Origin: Avimuribaculum sp964395975
Lineage (GTDB): Bacteria > Bacteroidota > Bacteroidia > Bacteroidales > Muribaculaceae
Length of the DNA: 20,218 bases
Assembly: GCA_964395975.1 (NCBI GenBank)
Contig: CAYNBZ010000042.1
Location: forward strand, 1-20,218
Direction: 5' to 3'
Of this stretch, positions 8,200 to 17,321 are shown in pieces. Position 1 is the stretch's first letter. The number at the start of each line of letters is the position of its first letter. Made by a program: the position numbers and the translations under genes. Under the pieces are notes generated by a model. That model ran no database searches. It worked only from the letters and a program-made list of their open reading frames with translations, and had not been told where the DNA came from.

Positions 8200-9486
8200 T
8201 TAAGCTATCTGTGCCGGATTTTCGGCTTGAAGCACTTTTGATTGATTATGGTCATTGTCCGACAAATCCGCCTTACTGTTCTCGCCACGTTGTACAGCAT
8301 GCTTGCTCACATTAATCATCACTCCAAAAGCAATGTTTACTGCTACAATCGATGAACCACCGGCAGAAATAAGCGGCAGTGGTTGTCCCGACACTGGCAC
8401 CATGCCACAATTAATGGCAATGTGCGACAATGCTTGTACTGTAATCATCACAGCTGAACCAAGAACAAGCAATGCAGGAAACGCACGTGTACACCGTTGG
8501 GCAATATTGCCTGCTCTCGCAAGCAAAGCAAGGAAAAGCACGAGTACCACGATGCCACCGACAAGCCCCATTTCTTCTATAATAATCGAATATATATAGT
8601 CAGAGAATGCCAGAGGCAAACGACTGCTTTCACGCGAATTTCCTGGGAACACTCCAAACACACCTCCATGAGCCCGTGCCATATAGGCATACTGCTCCTG
8701 CAAATATGTACCTTTTAACGGATGTTCGAGGCATTCATCTTCATTCCAGTTAAAGCGAGCAATGCGATTCACGCGTGTTATTGTACGATTGTCATTGACA
8801 TTTTCAGCAACTTCAATTTCTGTGTCATTTACACTATTTTTTGAAGAAGTTAAATTTACATATGTAGCTCCAACAATACCATACACCAACAGGACGATAA
8901 CGAACTTTTTCAACTGCACACCTCCGATCAGCATCATCGACAAACTTATGCACATAAGAATAGCTGTATTGGTAAAGCCCTGTTTATAGGTTAGTCCTCC
9001 ATAAAAAAGCACAATGACGGCACTCAATACGACACCCACAGTGCGCACACCACCAGGCTCCTGATACCGCGACATTATCAATGCCACAAGCAGCACAGTA
9101 GCCAACTTGGCAAATTCAGCCGGTTGGATCGAGAATCCGAAAAACGACAACGAACGCATTGCGCCATTTATCATCTCGCCATAATTCATCACATATATGA
9201 GTCCCACCACAGAAGCAATTGCAAACAGGCCTATTCCATATCTGAACTTTTTGGTTCTGTACGAAAAGCATTGCGTGAGGAATAATGCGACACCGCCGAC
9301 AAGCAATGTCGCAACATGTTTGCCGATAGGACCATATATACCTGAGGTACCCACCTGCTGTATCGATGCGCTGAATGACTCCACAATAGATATTAAGCAA
9401 AGCGTACAATATATACCCCATATCCAAGGATCGCCATAGCGATTTTTCACGCTCGTCTGCACACTTTTCCTCTTTTCGGCTTCCAT
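8200..9486 (-). CDS. ftsW: Septal peptidoglycan glycosyltransferase FtsW (SEDS family)
   Basis: Polytopic inner-membrane SEDS protein that polymerises lipid II into septal glycan strands with its partner transpeptidase FtsI. The 428-residue sequence has about ten hydrophobic segments. SEDS landmarks are visible: FGFSIQPAEFAKLA (116-129), AFSDYIYSIIIEEMGLVGG (293-311) and SGQPLPLISAGGSS (366-379), the last being the family's most conserved stretch. A hydrophilic loop at about 212-290 is the large periplasmic loop. The C-terminal 35 residues are polar and probably cytoplasmic. FtsW rather than RodA is inferred from its position between murD and murG and from ftsI in the same operon. It starts 4 bp after the murD stop. 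Confidence 0.95.
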   Translation of the reverse strand: MEAEKRKSVQTSVKNRYGDPWIWGIYCTLCLISIVESFSASIQQVGTSGIYGPIGKHVATLLVGGVALFLTQCFSYRTKKFRYGIGLFAIASVVGLIYVMNYGEMINGAMRSLSFFGFSIQPAEFAKLATVLLVALIMSRYQEPGGVRTVGVVLSAVIVLFYGGLTYKQGFTNTAILMCISLSMMLIGGVQLKKFVIVLLVYGIVGATYVNLTSSKNSVNDTEIEVAENVNDNRTITRVNRIARFNWNEDECLEHPLKGTYLQEQYAYMARAHGGVFGVFPGNSRESSRLPLAFSDYIYSIIIEEMGLVGGIVVLVLFLALLARAGNIAQRCTRAFPALLVLGSAVMITVQALSHIAINCGMVPVSGQPLPLISAGGSSIVAVNIAFGVMINVSKHAVQRGENSKADLSDNDHNQSKVLQAENPAQIA

Positions 9487-9490
9487 GACT

Positions 9491-10852
9491 TTATTTCAAT
9501 GCATTGACACAATCCTTAAACTGGCAACCACGATCTTCATAACTCTTGAACAAGTCGAAACTTGCACAGCATGGCGACAGCAGCACTGTATCGCCCTCAG
9601 ATGCAAGATTGTGGCACTTTGCAACGGCATCTTCCATACTACCTGCATCTTCCACCACAGGCACTTTCCCGTCAAAGAAATCGTGCAACTTGGCATTATC
9701 CACACCAAGGCACACAATGGCTTTCACCTTTTCCTTTACAAATTTCTCGATTTCGCTATAATCGTTTCCTTTATCCTTGCCCCCGAGAATTAATACCACC
9801 GGTGTTGTCATGCTTTCTAGTGCATACCAACAAGAGTTGACATTAGTGGCTTTCGAATCATTGACATACCTAACACCACCCACCGTCCTTACATATTCAA
9901 GGCGGTGTTCTACAGCCTCAAAATCTTCGAGAGCATGGCGTATCACATCATTCTTTATATCAAGTATCGATGCCGACAATCCTGCCGCCATCGAATTATA
10001 CATGTTATGCAATCCTTTCAGGGCAAGATCATTCTTGTCTATAATAAGTTTGTCGCTATCCTTTTGTAACACGATTTCACCATCCTTATCAAGATAAGCG
10101 GCAGCCTCAGGATCATATTGCTCTGAAAACGGATACATTCGAGCTTCTACTTTCAAGCGTTTTAATTGTGCTGATATAATCGGGTCGTTTTCCCAAAATA
10201 TAAATGAATCATCGCCAGTCTGATTCTGTAAGATTCTGAACTTCGCAGCCACATAATTTTCCATTTTGTGGTCATAACGGTCGAGATGGTCTGGAGTTAT
10301 ATTAAGCAACACGGCAATGTTGGCCTTAAACTCATACATATTGTCGAGTTGGAAACTGCTCAATTCTATCACATACACATCATGAGGCTCTACAGCCACT
10401 TGCAACGCAAGGCTGCGACCGACATTTCCGGCTAACCCTACGTCTAAACCGGCCTCTTTCAGTATATGGTAAGTGAGCAACGTCGTTGTAGTCTTTCCGT
10501 TGCTGCCTGTAATACAAACCATTTTTGAATTGGTGAAACGACCTGCAAATTCTATTTCGGAAATAACAGGCACATTCTTGTCGCGCAATTTCAAGATTAT
10601 GGGTGCATCATTGGATATTCCCGGGCTCTTTATAACTTCATCTGCACACAAAATACGGTCGACAGAGTGCCCCCCGTCTTCCCATTCGATGCCATATTTA
10701 TCAAGCATAGCTGCATATTTGGATGCAATCTTTCCCGAATCAGACAGGAACGTGTCATAACCTTTCATATACGAAAGTACTGCAGCTCCTACACCACTTT
10801 CGCCCCCGCCCAATATTACAATTCGCTTTTTTATATATTGTTGCTTCATCAT
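9491..10852 (-). CDS. murD: UDP-N-acetylmuramoyl-L-alanine--D-glutamate ligase (MurD)
   Basis: Cytoplasmic ATP-dependent ligase that adds D-glutamate to UDP-MurNAc-L-Ala. The 453 residues carry an N-terminal Rossmann start VILGGGESGVG (12-22), the P-loop TGSNGKTTTT (115-124), ELSSFQLD (163-170) and NITPDHLDRY (184-193), which together identify MurD. The C-terminal domain has HRLE (316-319), NDSKATN (331-337), LGGKDKG (356-362) and SPCCASFDLF (426-435). Most MurD proteins have SPACASFD at this last site, so the second Cys is a minor variation. It overlaps mraY by 4 bp at its 5' end (ATGA) and sits 4 bp from ftsW. Confidence 0.97.
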   Translation of the reverse strand: MMKQQYIKKRIVILGGGESGVGAAVLSYMKGYDTFLSDSGKIASKYAAMLDKYGIEWEDGGHSVDRILCADEVIKSPGISNDAPIILKLRDKNVPVISEIEFAGRFTNSKMVCITGSNGKTTTTLLTYHILKEAGLDVGLAGNVGRSLALQVAVEPHDVYVIELSSFQLDNMYEFKANIAVLLNITPDHLDRYDHKMENYVAAKFRILQNQTGDDSFIFWENDPIISAQLKRLKVEARMYPFSEQYDPEAAAYLDKDGEIVLQKDSDKLIIDKNDLALKGLHNMYNSMAAGLSASILDIKNDVIRHALEDFEAVEHRLEYVRTVGGVRYVNDSKATNVNSCWYALESMTTPVVLILGGKDKGNDYSEIEKFVKEKVKAIVCLGVDNAKLHDFFDGKVPVVEDAGSMEDAVAKCHNLASEGDTVLLSPCCASFDLFKSYEDRGCQFKDCVNALK

Positions 10853-12108
10853 CTAATTTTTAACGTTACAAATGTTATTGCAGCCAAGAAGATTGCCACG
10901 ATGCAAAATCGCATCACAATCTTCGGCTCGGGCACGGCATTGAAAGGCCGTTTAATAAGTGACTCGATGCCCGCACTTGCATCGACCTGAAAATGATGGT
11001 GCAAGGGGGTCATCTTGAATATGCGTTTGCCGATGCCACACTTTTTCTTCGTGTACTTGAAATATGCCACTTGAATCATCACCGACAAGTCTTCAACGAG
11101 AAAAATGGCACACATGATTGGTATCAACAGTTCTTTTCGTATGAGGATTGCAAACACGGCAATCAACCCGCCCAATGTTAGGCTGCCAGTATCGCCCATG
11201 AACACCTGCGCCGGATATGAATTATACCACAAGAAACCTATCGTAGCCCCGATAAAAGCTGCGGCAAAAACCACAAGTTCTGCACTGTCGGGAATATACA
11301 TGATATTCAAATATGACGAATATATGACGTTGCCTCCAAGGTAACACATAATGGCAAGAGCTACCCCTATTATTGCAGATGTGCCGGTAGCAAGCCCATC
11401 GAGCCCATCAGTCAGGTTTGCCCCGTTGCTGACCGCTGTCACCACGAATATTGTGACAAGTATAAACAAAATCCATCCCCCGGTTTTGGCATAATCGCCC
11501 ATCCACTTTGTAAGACTTGAATAATCAAAATTGTTATTCTTAACAAAAGGTATCGTGGTCTGTGCAACTTTAATATCTTCGGTTTTGTGGTTTACAACGA
11601 TTTCATGCTCGGCTACATGAGTTTCGATATTTTCACGCATCACAATATCCGGACTGAGGTACATGGTCAACCCCACTATAAGTCCGAGTCCAACCTGTCC
11701 AACAATCTTGAATTTACCCTTAAGTCCTTCTTTGTCATGATGGGCAACCTTTATATAGTCATCGGCAAAGCCGATGGCCCCAAGCCATACTGTGGAAATA
11801 ATCATCAACACCATATAAATATTATTGAGTTTTCCCACAAGCAAACATGGAACAAGTATCGAAATAATGATGATGATACCACCCATAGTGGGAGTCCCTT
11901 TTTTGCTCATCTGACCTTCGAGCCCCAAATCGCGCACGATTTCACCTACTTGCATAAGTTGCAGCCTGTCGATGATACGGCGGCCTATGACCGTAGCTAT
12001 AAACAACGACAATATCAATGCCATCCCCGAACGGAACGTGAGATAGCTCATCAGCCTCGCTCCAGGGAAATCGATTTGCTCTAAATATTGGAACAGATAA
12101 TACAACAT
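10849..12108 (-). CDS. mraY: Phospho-N-acetylmuramoyl-pentapeptide-transferase (MraY)
   Basis: Integral inner-membrane enzyme that transfers phospho-MurNAc-pentapeptide from UDP to undecaprenyl phosphate, making lipid I. The 419 residues include about ten hydrophobic segments and all the key motifs: KKGTPTMGG (69-77), the aspartate pair in FADDYIK (114-120), NLTDGLDGLATG (231-242), FMGDTGSL (303-310) and the MTPLHHHFQ histidine motif (366-374). A hydrophilic stretch of about 50 residues at 152-205 makes the protein longer than the roughly 360-residue proteobacterial enzyme. As far as I recall, such an insertion is usual in Bacteroidota MraY. The gene starts 4 bp after murE and overlaps murD by 4 bp. 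Confidence 0.97.
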   Translation of the reverse strand: MLYYLFQYLEQIDFPGARLMSYLTFRSGMALILSLFIATVIGRRIIDRLQLMQVGEIVRDLGLEGQMSKKGTPTMGGIIIIISILVPCLLVGKLNNIYMVLMIISTVWLGAIGFADDYIKVAHHDKEGLKGKFKIVGQVGLGLIVGLTMYLSPDIVMRENIETHVAEHEIVVNHKTEDIKVAQTTIPFVKNNNFDYSSLTKWMGDYAKTGGWILFILVTIFVVTAVSNGANLTDGLDGLATGTSAIIGVALAIMCYLGGNVIYSSYLNIMYIPDSAELVVFAAAFIGATIGFLWYNSYPAQVFMGDTGSLTLGGLIAVFAILIRKELLIPIMCAIFLVEDLSVMIQVAYFKYTKKKCGIGKRIFKMTPLHHHFQVDASAGIESLIKRPFNAVPEPKIVMRFCIVAIFLAAITFVTLKIR

Positions 12109-12112
12109 CGCC

Positions 12113-13597
12113 TTAGTTCATACAACTTTGGTTTTCATCCTCAAACAGTGCTTCAATCACTTCTTTGTCATCAAAGTGATGTTTCACGCCCTTGATTTCC
12201 TGATAATCTTCATGCCCTTTTCCTGCAACAAGTACCACATCGCCTCGTTCGGCAAAACAAGTGGCTGCTTTAATTGCTTCACAGCGATCGGCAATCTTTA
12301 TCGTATGACGACGGGCATTGATGTCAAGCCCTGCTTCCATATCACGCAATATGTCCTCAGGTTCTTCAAATCGCGGATTGTCGCTCGTAAGTATCAACCT
12401 GTCGCTACGCAGCGCGGCCTCCTTGGCCATTATTGGACGCTTTCCCTTGTCACGATTACCGCCGGCACCCACTACGGTGATTATCTTGCCATTAGAACCA
12501 ACCACCTCACGAATGGTATCAAGCACGTTGACAAGCGCATCCGGGGTGTGGGCATAATCGATTATAGCAGTATATCCGCGCGGCGATATCAGCGTTTGGA
12601 AACGTCCTGCAACAGGCACAAGCAAACTCATTTTCACAGCCACCTCATCCTCCGGAAATCCAAGTAATAGCGAAGCTCCGTACACAGCTGTCAAGTTATA
12701 AGCATTGAAACGTCCTGTAAAAAGAACCTCTATTTCACGGCCATTAACATCAAGCAAAGTGCCATTTAGCCGACTTTCAATTATTTTACCTTTAAAGTCG
12801 GCCATCGTGCGCAGAGAGTAGGTATGCTTTTCAGCGTTGCTGTTCTGCACCATGACCATACCCACCTTGTCATCGATATTTACAAGAGCAAACGCTTCAT
12901 CTGGCAATAAATCAAAAAATTTTTTCTTGGCATTTATATAATTATCCACAGTCTTGTGGTAATCAAGGTGGTCACGAGTTAGATTAGTAAAGATTCCGCC
13001 TCTGAACTTGAGCCCATCGATGCGGTGCTGTACGCAGGCATGTGAACTTACTTCCATGAAAGCGTACTGGCAACCGGCCTCTACCATTTCATGCAACAGT
13101 CGGTTGAGTGTAAGAGGATCTGGGGTTGTCTGCTCGGTATGTATAACCTTCTTGTCAACAATATTGCGCACTGTTGACAACAGTCCCGCTTTGTAGCCAA
13201 GCAATTGTGCCATTTCGTATAACAAAGTAGCCGTTGTGGTCTTACCGTTTGTACCAGTGACTCCCACGAGGCAGAGCTTGGTTGAAGGATAATCAAACCA
13301 TGCCGAAGCAAGCAAAGCCAATGCAACAGCACTGTTGGGTACCTCTATGTAACATACATTCGGCTCAAGTAAATCGGGTAATTTTTCACACACGACTGCC
13401 GAAGCTCCATCGGCAACAACTTGGGAGATAAATCGATGAGCATCGACTGCTACGCCGTTAACAGCAACAAACATTGCTCCACACACCATATGTCGCGAGT
13501 CACACACAAGGTCACATATTTCTATTCCGTCGGCATTGCCAACAACTCGCTTCACTGTCAACGGCTTTATTAAATCAACCAATAATTTCTTTTCCAT
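12113..13597 (-). CDS. murE: UDP-MurNAc-L-Ala-D-Glu--meso-diaminopimelate ligase (MurE)
   Basis: Cytoplasmic ATP-dependent ligase adding the third stem residue. From the ATG at 13597 it is 494 residues. It has CDSR (32-35) in the UDP-binding domain, the P-loop VTGTNGKTTT (113-122), QTTPDPL (156-162), MEVSSHA (181-187) and VVGAGGNRDKGKRP (375-388). The specificity motif is DNPR (406-409), the form found in meso-diaminopimelate-adding enzymes; lysine-adding MurE lacks this arginine. GKGHEDYQ (459-466) and FDDKE (475-479) close the protein. The frame is open to an ATG at 13639, but that would add 14 unrelated residues and overlap ftsI by 32 bp. The ATG at 13597 begins the usual family start and leaves a 10-bp gap after ftsI. 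Confidence 0.96.
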   Translation of the reverse strand: MEKKLLVDLIKPLTVKRVVGNADGIEICDLVCDSRHMVCGAMFVAVNGVAVDAHRFISQVVADGASAVVCEKLPDLLEPNVCYIEVPNSAVALALLASAWFDYPSTKLCLVGVTGTNGKTTTATLLYEMAQLLGYKAGLLSTVRNIVDKKVIHTEQTTPDPLTLNRLLHEMVEAGCQYAFMEVSSHACVQHRIDGLKFRGGIFTNLTRDHLDYHKTVDNYINAKKKFFDLLPDEAFALVNIDDKVGMVMVQNSNAEKHTYSLRTMADFKGKIIESRLNGTLLDVNGREIEVLFTGRFNAYNLTAVYGASLLLGFPEDEVAVKMSLLVPVAGRFQTLISPRGYTAIIDYAHTPDALVNVLDTIREVVGSNGKIITVVGAGGNRDKGKRPIMAKEAALRSDRLILTSDNPRFEEPEDILRDMEAGLDINARRHTIKIADRCEAIKAATCFAERGDVVLVAGKGHEDYQEIKGVKHHFDDKEVIEALFEDENQSCMN

Positions 13598-13607
13598 AAT
13601 ATTATTA

Positions 13608-15743
13608 TCAATTACGCAGTGTGAGTTGTATCTCGTCACCTTTTGTCAAATCACTTCCCGGCTGCAAACTCTGCTTATAAACATAGCCCATACCGGTAAA
13701 TTTCACTCTTAATCCTGCCCCCTCGAGTAAATCGATGGCATCACGTATTCCAAGCCCCGTCACATCGGGAACTTTGTCGGCAGCCACAGTTTTCGGACTG
13801 TGTATTTGTGCAAAAGAACCTGCCGACCGTCCACCTACAAATGAACATGCATTATGCTTCCTTGTCGAAGCAAACATTACACCCATGCCGTTCGTGCGAT
13901 CAGAATTGACAACAGTATCAGCATAAGACTCATGTCGATTGTCTCCATCGAGCATACCTCGTGCATACATCCGTTTGGCTATACTCTGAAACACCCTACC
14001 GCTGCTTCGTGCAGCACCATACTTTCCTCGCTCAAATACCACGATGCAGGAATATTGAGGGGTGTCGTACGGGAAGAATCCACAGAAAGCATAACGCTTC
14101 ATACTGGTGTAATGTCCCTTGTCGAGAACATATGCCGTACCGGTTTTCCCACCAAAGTCTATTACACTATTGCGCAGGCTTTTGCCTGTTCCATGAGGAT
14201 CGTGTATCACCATATGCATCATGTCGCGCAACTTTTGTGCATTAGCCTCGCTACATATGCTATCCCGAACATAAGTTACAGGAATTATAGAGTCGATTTT
14301 TTCATCATGCCTGAGTTGCTTAAGCAACGTAGGCCGCACAAACTTCCCTCCATTGGCAATTGCATTGTAAATGGCAAGCGTATAAATAGGAGGAGTGGAC
14401 ATTCCATATCCAAACGACATACGCGACAATTGTATGCGATTGGAATTGTCATGAGTTCCGAAGTACATATAAGGTGTAGATTCGCCCTTGATTCCCAGGA
14501 TATTGAACGGATCAAAAAATCCGATTTCTCGCAACCGCTCTTTGAATCCCGATGGATTGCTGCCATATTTGGAAGTTATCAACTTGGCAATACCGATGTT
14601 CGATGAATGGGAAATAATCTCGGTTATGCTTTTGTCAGCACTGCCATGAGCGTCGGTTATGGGGCGACCACCACTATATGCCCAAGAATGCCCCGTAGAG
14701 ATACGCTCGTTGACATCGACCACGATACTATCCTCAAGAGCAACAAGCATAGAGATAACTTTCATCACCGATCCTGTTTCATTTCTTAAGAAAGCATAAT
14801 TTTTTTTCTCAAAATATCCTTTCCCAACATCGAATGTATCTCGACGTTCAAAATTGGACACGGCCTTTATTTCCCCGCTTTTAACATCCATAACGATTGC
14901 CGTTCCCCACAGTGGTTCAGCCTCAAGGCACATGTTGTATAGCTCTTGCTCTACTATATCTTGTATTCCGACATTTATTGTGGTCAACAAATCATAACCT
15001 TTCATGGCCGGCACATGTTCCCATCGCAAAGTGCGAATTGTCGACTGCACTTCTTGCATCAATCCGTCCTTGCCATACAACAGTGTGTCGAACGCACCTT
15101 CAAGCCCTGTTACTCCATGCATAACTATTTGGTTGTCATAGCGACCGGAATCAAGTGACAACCTGTCCATCACCACCTGCCCTATGCTTCGTGATGCTAT
15201 CGAGCCGTATGGTTTGCTGCGTCGTAATTGTTCAGAAAATACAAGCCCCGATTTCGCCCGACCCTTATTGAAAAATGGGAAGCTGCGCAGCCTGTTGCGT
15301 TGTCCCAGCGATAAATTTGACGCAAGGGCATAGTTACGGTCATTGCGTTGCTCATATTTGTTCTTGAATTCATAATACCATTGTTTGGCCGTCTTGCGTC
15401 CCGGGAAAAAGGCGGCAAGGCTATCGCATAGAGCCGGCAAATAGGTATAAAATGTGTCCCGTTGTATTGCCTCGCTCTTCCAGTCGATTTTAGCATCATA
15501 CAGCACAACGTTTGCAGCAAGTATCGAGCCGTCATCAGCGAGTATTCTTCCTCGTTCGGGTATCGAGGGTATAATTTCACCAAACGAACTCAGAGCCTTT
15601 GCATTCCACCGGTCAGCCTTGACAACTGTGGTTTGCACAAGTCGATACACAGCCACCGCTGAAACAAGGGTTATCGCCACGGTGATGAGGAAATAACGCC
15701 ACATAATGTGGGTCTTATTCTTGTGCTTTTTTTTACTGCTCAT
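13608..15743 (-). CDS. ftsI: Septal transpeptidase FtsI (class B PBP with PASTA domain)
   Basis: Single-pass inner-membrane penicillin-binding protein that cross-links septal peptidoglycan and partners FtsW. The 711 residues start with a Lys-rich cytoplasmic tail, a membrane segment at about 14-36 and the dimerisation domain, including the PERGRILADDG motif (62-72). The transpeptidase domain holds the active-site serine motif SVMK (S325, K328), SSN (380-382) and KTGT (533-536). An Asp/Ser/Gly-rich linker (about 598-655) leads to one PASTA domain (about 656-711, from KVPDVTGLGIRDA to the end). PASTA domains bind peptidoglycan or muropeptides in other phyla; in Bacteroidota FtsI one copy is common. 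It overlaps the ftsL-like gene by 11 bp and is followed by murE. Confidence 0.96.
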   Translation of the reverse strand: MSSKKKHKNKTHIMWRYFLITVAITLVSAVAVYRLVQTTVVKADRWNAKALSSFGEIIPSIPERGRILADDGSILAANVVLYDAKIDWKSEAIQRDTFYTYLPALCDSLAAFFPGRKTAKQWYYEFKNKYEQRNDRNYALASNLSLGQRNRLRSFPFFNKGRAKSGLVFSEQLRRSKPYGSIASRSIGQVVMDRLSLDSGRYDNQIVMHGVTGLEGAFDTLLYGKDGLMQEVQSTIRTLRWEHVPAMKGYDLLTTINVGIQDIVEQELYNMCLEAEPLWGTAIVMDVKSGEIKAVSNFERRDTFDVGKGYFEKKNYAFLRNETGSVMKVISMLVALEDSIVVDVNERISTGHSWAYSGGRPITDAHGSADKSITEIISHSSNIGIAKLITSKYGSNPSGFKERLREIGFFDPFNILGIKGESTPYMYFGTHDNSNRIQLSRMSFGYGMSTPPIYTLAIYNAIANGGKFVRPTLLKQLRHDEKIDSIIPVTYVRDSICSEANAQKLRDMMHMVIHDPHGTGKSLRNSVIDFGGKTGTAYVLDKGHYTSMKRYAFCGFFPYDTPQYSCIVVFERGKYGAARSSGRVFQSIAKRMYARGMLDGDNRHESYADTVVNSDRTNGMGVMFASTRKHNACSFVGGRSAGSFAQIHSPKTVAADKVPDVTGLGIRDAIDLLEGAGLRVKFTGMGYVYKQSLQPGSDLTKGDEIQLTLRN

Positions 15744-16089
15744 TGTAATTCAAAATAAAAGGCGGCTTTTCCGGTGCATTGAGATCGAGTTCCATTGTGT
15801 CGATAAGTTGCTTCATTGTTTTCTCCCTCACTTTCGAGTAATAATTAGCACTCGACATTATAAATGAAGACTGTGATGTCTTTAGCTCACTTTCAAGGAT
15901 GCTGATACGTTTCATTTCTATCAATGCCGAAAATTTGTTAGCCGTAAATCCCAATATAACAAATAACAACAGTGCAATCTTGGCAAAGTGACGCTTTATA
16001 AATGCCACTGTTATAATCCTACCACTTATCAAGTTCCAGAATGCCCGGAACATGGTCTTTATGCTTGCTATGATAGTATTTTTTGCCAT
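15733..16089 (-). CDS. FtsL-like cell division protein
   Basis: A 118-residue bitopic protein between rsmH and ftsI, exactly where ftsL lies in dcw clusters. A basic cytoplasmic segment of about 35 residues precedes one hydrophobic helix (about 36-52, KIALLLFVILGF) and then a short periplasmic helical part (about 55-100) with heptad-like spacing (IEMKRISILESELKTSQ), as in FtsL or DivIC, which pair through coiled coils and bind FtsQ and the FtsW-FtsI pair. Primary-sequence similarity to FtsL is too weak to see by eye, so the call rests on topology, size and position. It starts 6 bp after rsmH and overlaps ftsI by 11 bp. Confidence 0.85.
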   Translation of the reverse strand: MAKNTIIASIKTMFRAFWNLISGRIITVAFIKRHFAKIALLLFVILGFTANKFSALIEMKRISILESELKTSQSSFIMSSANYYSKVREKTMKQLIDTMELDLNAPEKPPFILNYNEQ

Positions 16090-16095
16090 CTTGAT

Positions 16096-17016
16096 TTATA
16101 ATTTTTCAGCTACCCGCAACTTCGCACTGCGAGAACGTGGATTTCTCGCCACCTCATCATTGCTTGGTTGGATAACCTTATTGTTTATTGCCCTAAACGG
16201 AATATCTGCCCGTCCGAAAAAATCTTTTTCGACACGACCTTCGAAATTCCCGCTTTTTATAAAGTTTTTTACGAGTCTGTCTTCTAACGAATGATATGTG
16301 ATTACAACCAATCTACCACCCCTACGCAATACATGTAACGATTGCCCGAGCATGGCTCGTAATGCTCCGAGTTCATCATTTACGACTATGCGCAATGCTT
16401 GAAACACTTGAGCGAGCTCTTTTTTTTCTTGCGACTGCTTTACATATGGCTTTATCACTTCCAGCAGATGACCAACAGTGGAAACAGGTTTTCCCGCCTC
16501 TCGTGAACCAACGATAGCAGCCGCCATGCGACGACCCTGCTTCAACTCTCCATAATTGTACAGCATATCAGCGATCTCTTTCTCGCTGCATTCTGCAAGC
16601 AGGTCGCTTGCACTCCGTTCCGAAGCACGGTTCATGCGCATATCTAACGGTGCATCGGTACGAAAAGAAAAACCACGTTCTCCATCATCGAAATGATGGA
16701 ATGAAACTCCAAGGTCGGCAATTATGCCATCAACAGTATCTACACCATAATAGCGTAAAAAATTAGCCATATAGGCAAAATTCCCATGCACAAATGTAAA
16801 TCGGTCATCATCGATACGGTTGGGATATGCATCCATGTCTTGATCAAAGCCATAAAGCTTCCCGTTTTTGCCCAAGTGTGACATGATGGCACGAGAATGT
16901 CCTCCTCCACCGAAAGTCACATCGACATAAATGCCATTGGATGTTATGTCAAGCCCCTCGATACTCTCTTTGAGTAATGCAGGGATGTGATAAACTGTTG
17001 ACCTCTCATCATTCAT
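16096..17016 (-). CDS. rsmH: 16S rRNA (cytosine(1402)-N4)-methyltransferase RsmH
   Basis: SAM-dependent enzyme (MraW) that methylates N4 of C1402 in the 16S rRNA P-site. From the ATG at 17016 it is 306 residues, the usual size. It shows the SAM motif DVTFGGGGHS (32-41), then DLGVSFHHFDDGERGFSF, the PLDMRM segment, NYGELKQGRR, FQALRIVVNDEL, ITYHSLEDR and the C-terminal RSRSAKLRVAEK, all hallmarks of the family. The frame is open to an ATG at 17100. The 28 extra residues are Cys/Asn/His-rich, unlike any RsmH start, and their DNA carries two abutting hairpins, so I treat them as leader. It is the first gene of the minus-strand run. mraZ, which usually precedes it, is not present. Confidence 0.96.
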   Translation of the reverse strand: MNDERSTVYHIPALLKESIEGLDITSNGIYVDVTFGGGGHSRAIMSHLGKNGKLYGFDQDMDAYPNRIDDDRFTFVHGNFAYMANFLRYYGVDTVDGIIADLGVSFHHFDDGERGFSFRTDAPLDMRMNRASERSASDLLAECSEKEIADMLYNYGELKQGRRMAAAIVGSREAGKPVSTVGHLLEVIKPYVKQSQEKKELAQVFQALRIVVNDELGALRAMLGQSLHVLRRGGRLVVITYHSLEDRLVKNFIKSGNFEGRVEKDFFGRADIPFRAINNKVIQPSNDEVARNPRSRSAKLRVAEKL

Positions 17017-17051
17017 CTTTACATATAAACAATTAATGCACAAATGGTTGT

Positions 17052-17091
17052 GGAATAGCAATATCGACCTATTCCGGCAATTGATTTTGCC
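17052..17091 (-). promoter_or_regulatory. Two abutting hairpins in the rsmH leader
   Basis: GGAATAG (17052-17058) pairs with CTATTCC (17069-17075) around a 10-nt loop. Immediately next, GGCAA (17076-17080) pairs with TTGCC (17087-17091) around a 6-nt loop. An alternative pairing, ATTGA with TCAAT further upstream, would compete with the second hairpin. The pair ends about 36 nt before the rsmH start codon, so it would lie in the 5' leader of the dcw transcript. No T-run follows, so it does not look like a terminator. Function unknown. Confidence 0.45.
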
Positions 17092-17147
17092 ATGCGTCAA
17101 TCAGCACCTTTCCGCACGTAAAGTTAGCAATTAATCCATGTAATTTA

Positions 17148-17155
17148 CAAACTTA
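17148..17155 (-). promoter_or_regulatory. Possible -7 element for the dcw operon
   Basis: On the minus strand this reads TAAGTTTG, matching TAnnTTTG. At the expected 19-nt spacing (17175-17178) the -33 box is TAAT, not TTTG, and the nearest TTTG on this strand is 26 nt away. If used, it would give a leader of roughly 125 nt before rsmH that contains both hairpins. Confidence 0.3.
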
Positions 17156-17228
17156 AATTCGCATTTTTCTTGTCATTAACACAAAAGTTATCAACAAGCC
17201 AGAATCAATGTTTTATGGCATTAGTTTG

Positions 17229-17249
17229 CCCATCTCCACCCTAATTATT
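17229..17249 (-). repeat. Direct repeat copy 1 in the rsmH divergent region
   Basis: Paired with 17322-17342, offset 93 bp. The shared plus-strand pattern is CCyATCTCCACyyTAATTwwT, with an identical 8-bp core ATCTCCAC and identical TAATT two bases later. On the minus strand it reads AATTAGGGTGGAGATGGG, in which AGGG and TGGG are spaced exactly 10 bp apart. It lies about 215 bp upstream of rsmH. It may be a regulator binding site; no regulator is identified. Confidence 0.55.
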
Positions 17250-17321
17250 TAACATATATGCGACACTCGTCGGTTTGCATTTGTAAACCAACCGTTTTCC
17301 AAGTGCAATTCGTAATTTCTT

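Noticed and set aside
9116..9427. 103-residue minus-strand frame inside ftsW
   Set aside because: A different frame of the same strand, wholly inside ftsW, Cys-rich and without a conserved pattern.
13598..13639. Upstream start of murE at 13639
   Set aside because: It would overlap ftsI by 32 bp and add 14 residues with no similarity to MurE. The ATG at 13597 gives the usual start and a 10-bp gap.
13854..14606. 250-residue plus-strand frame opposite ftsI
   Set aside because: The longest antisense frame in the window, but ftsI on the other strand has every catalytic motif in order. The antisense product is rich in His, Ile and Cys and looks like no protein family.
17017..17100. Upstream start of rsmH at 17100 adding 28 residues
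   Set aside because: The added residues are Cys/His/Asn-rich and unlike RsmH starts, and the DNA forms two hairpins. The ATG at 17016 gives a family-length protein.
17188..17196. DnaA-box-like TTATCAACA
   Set aside because: One mismatch from the consensus and only a single copy. There is no cluster of boxes, no dnaA or dnaN nearby and no AT-rich unwinding element, so there is no support for an origin.
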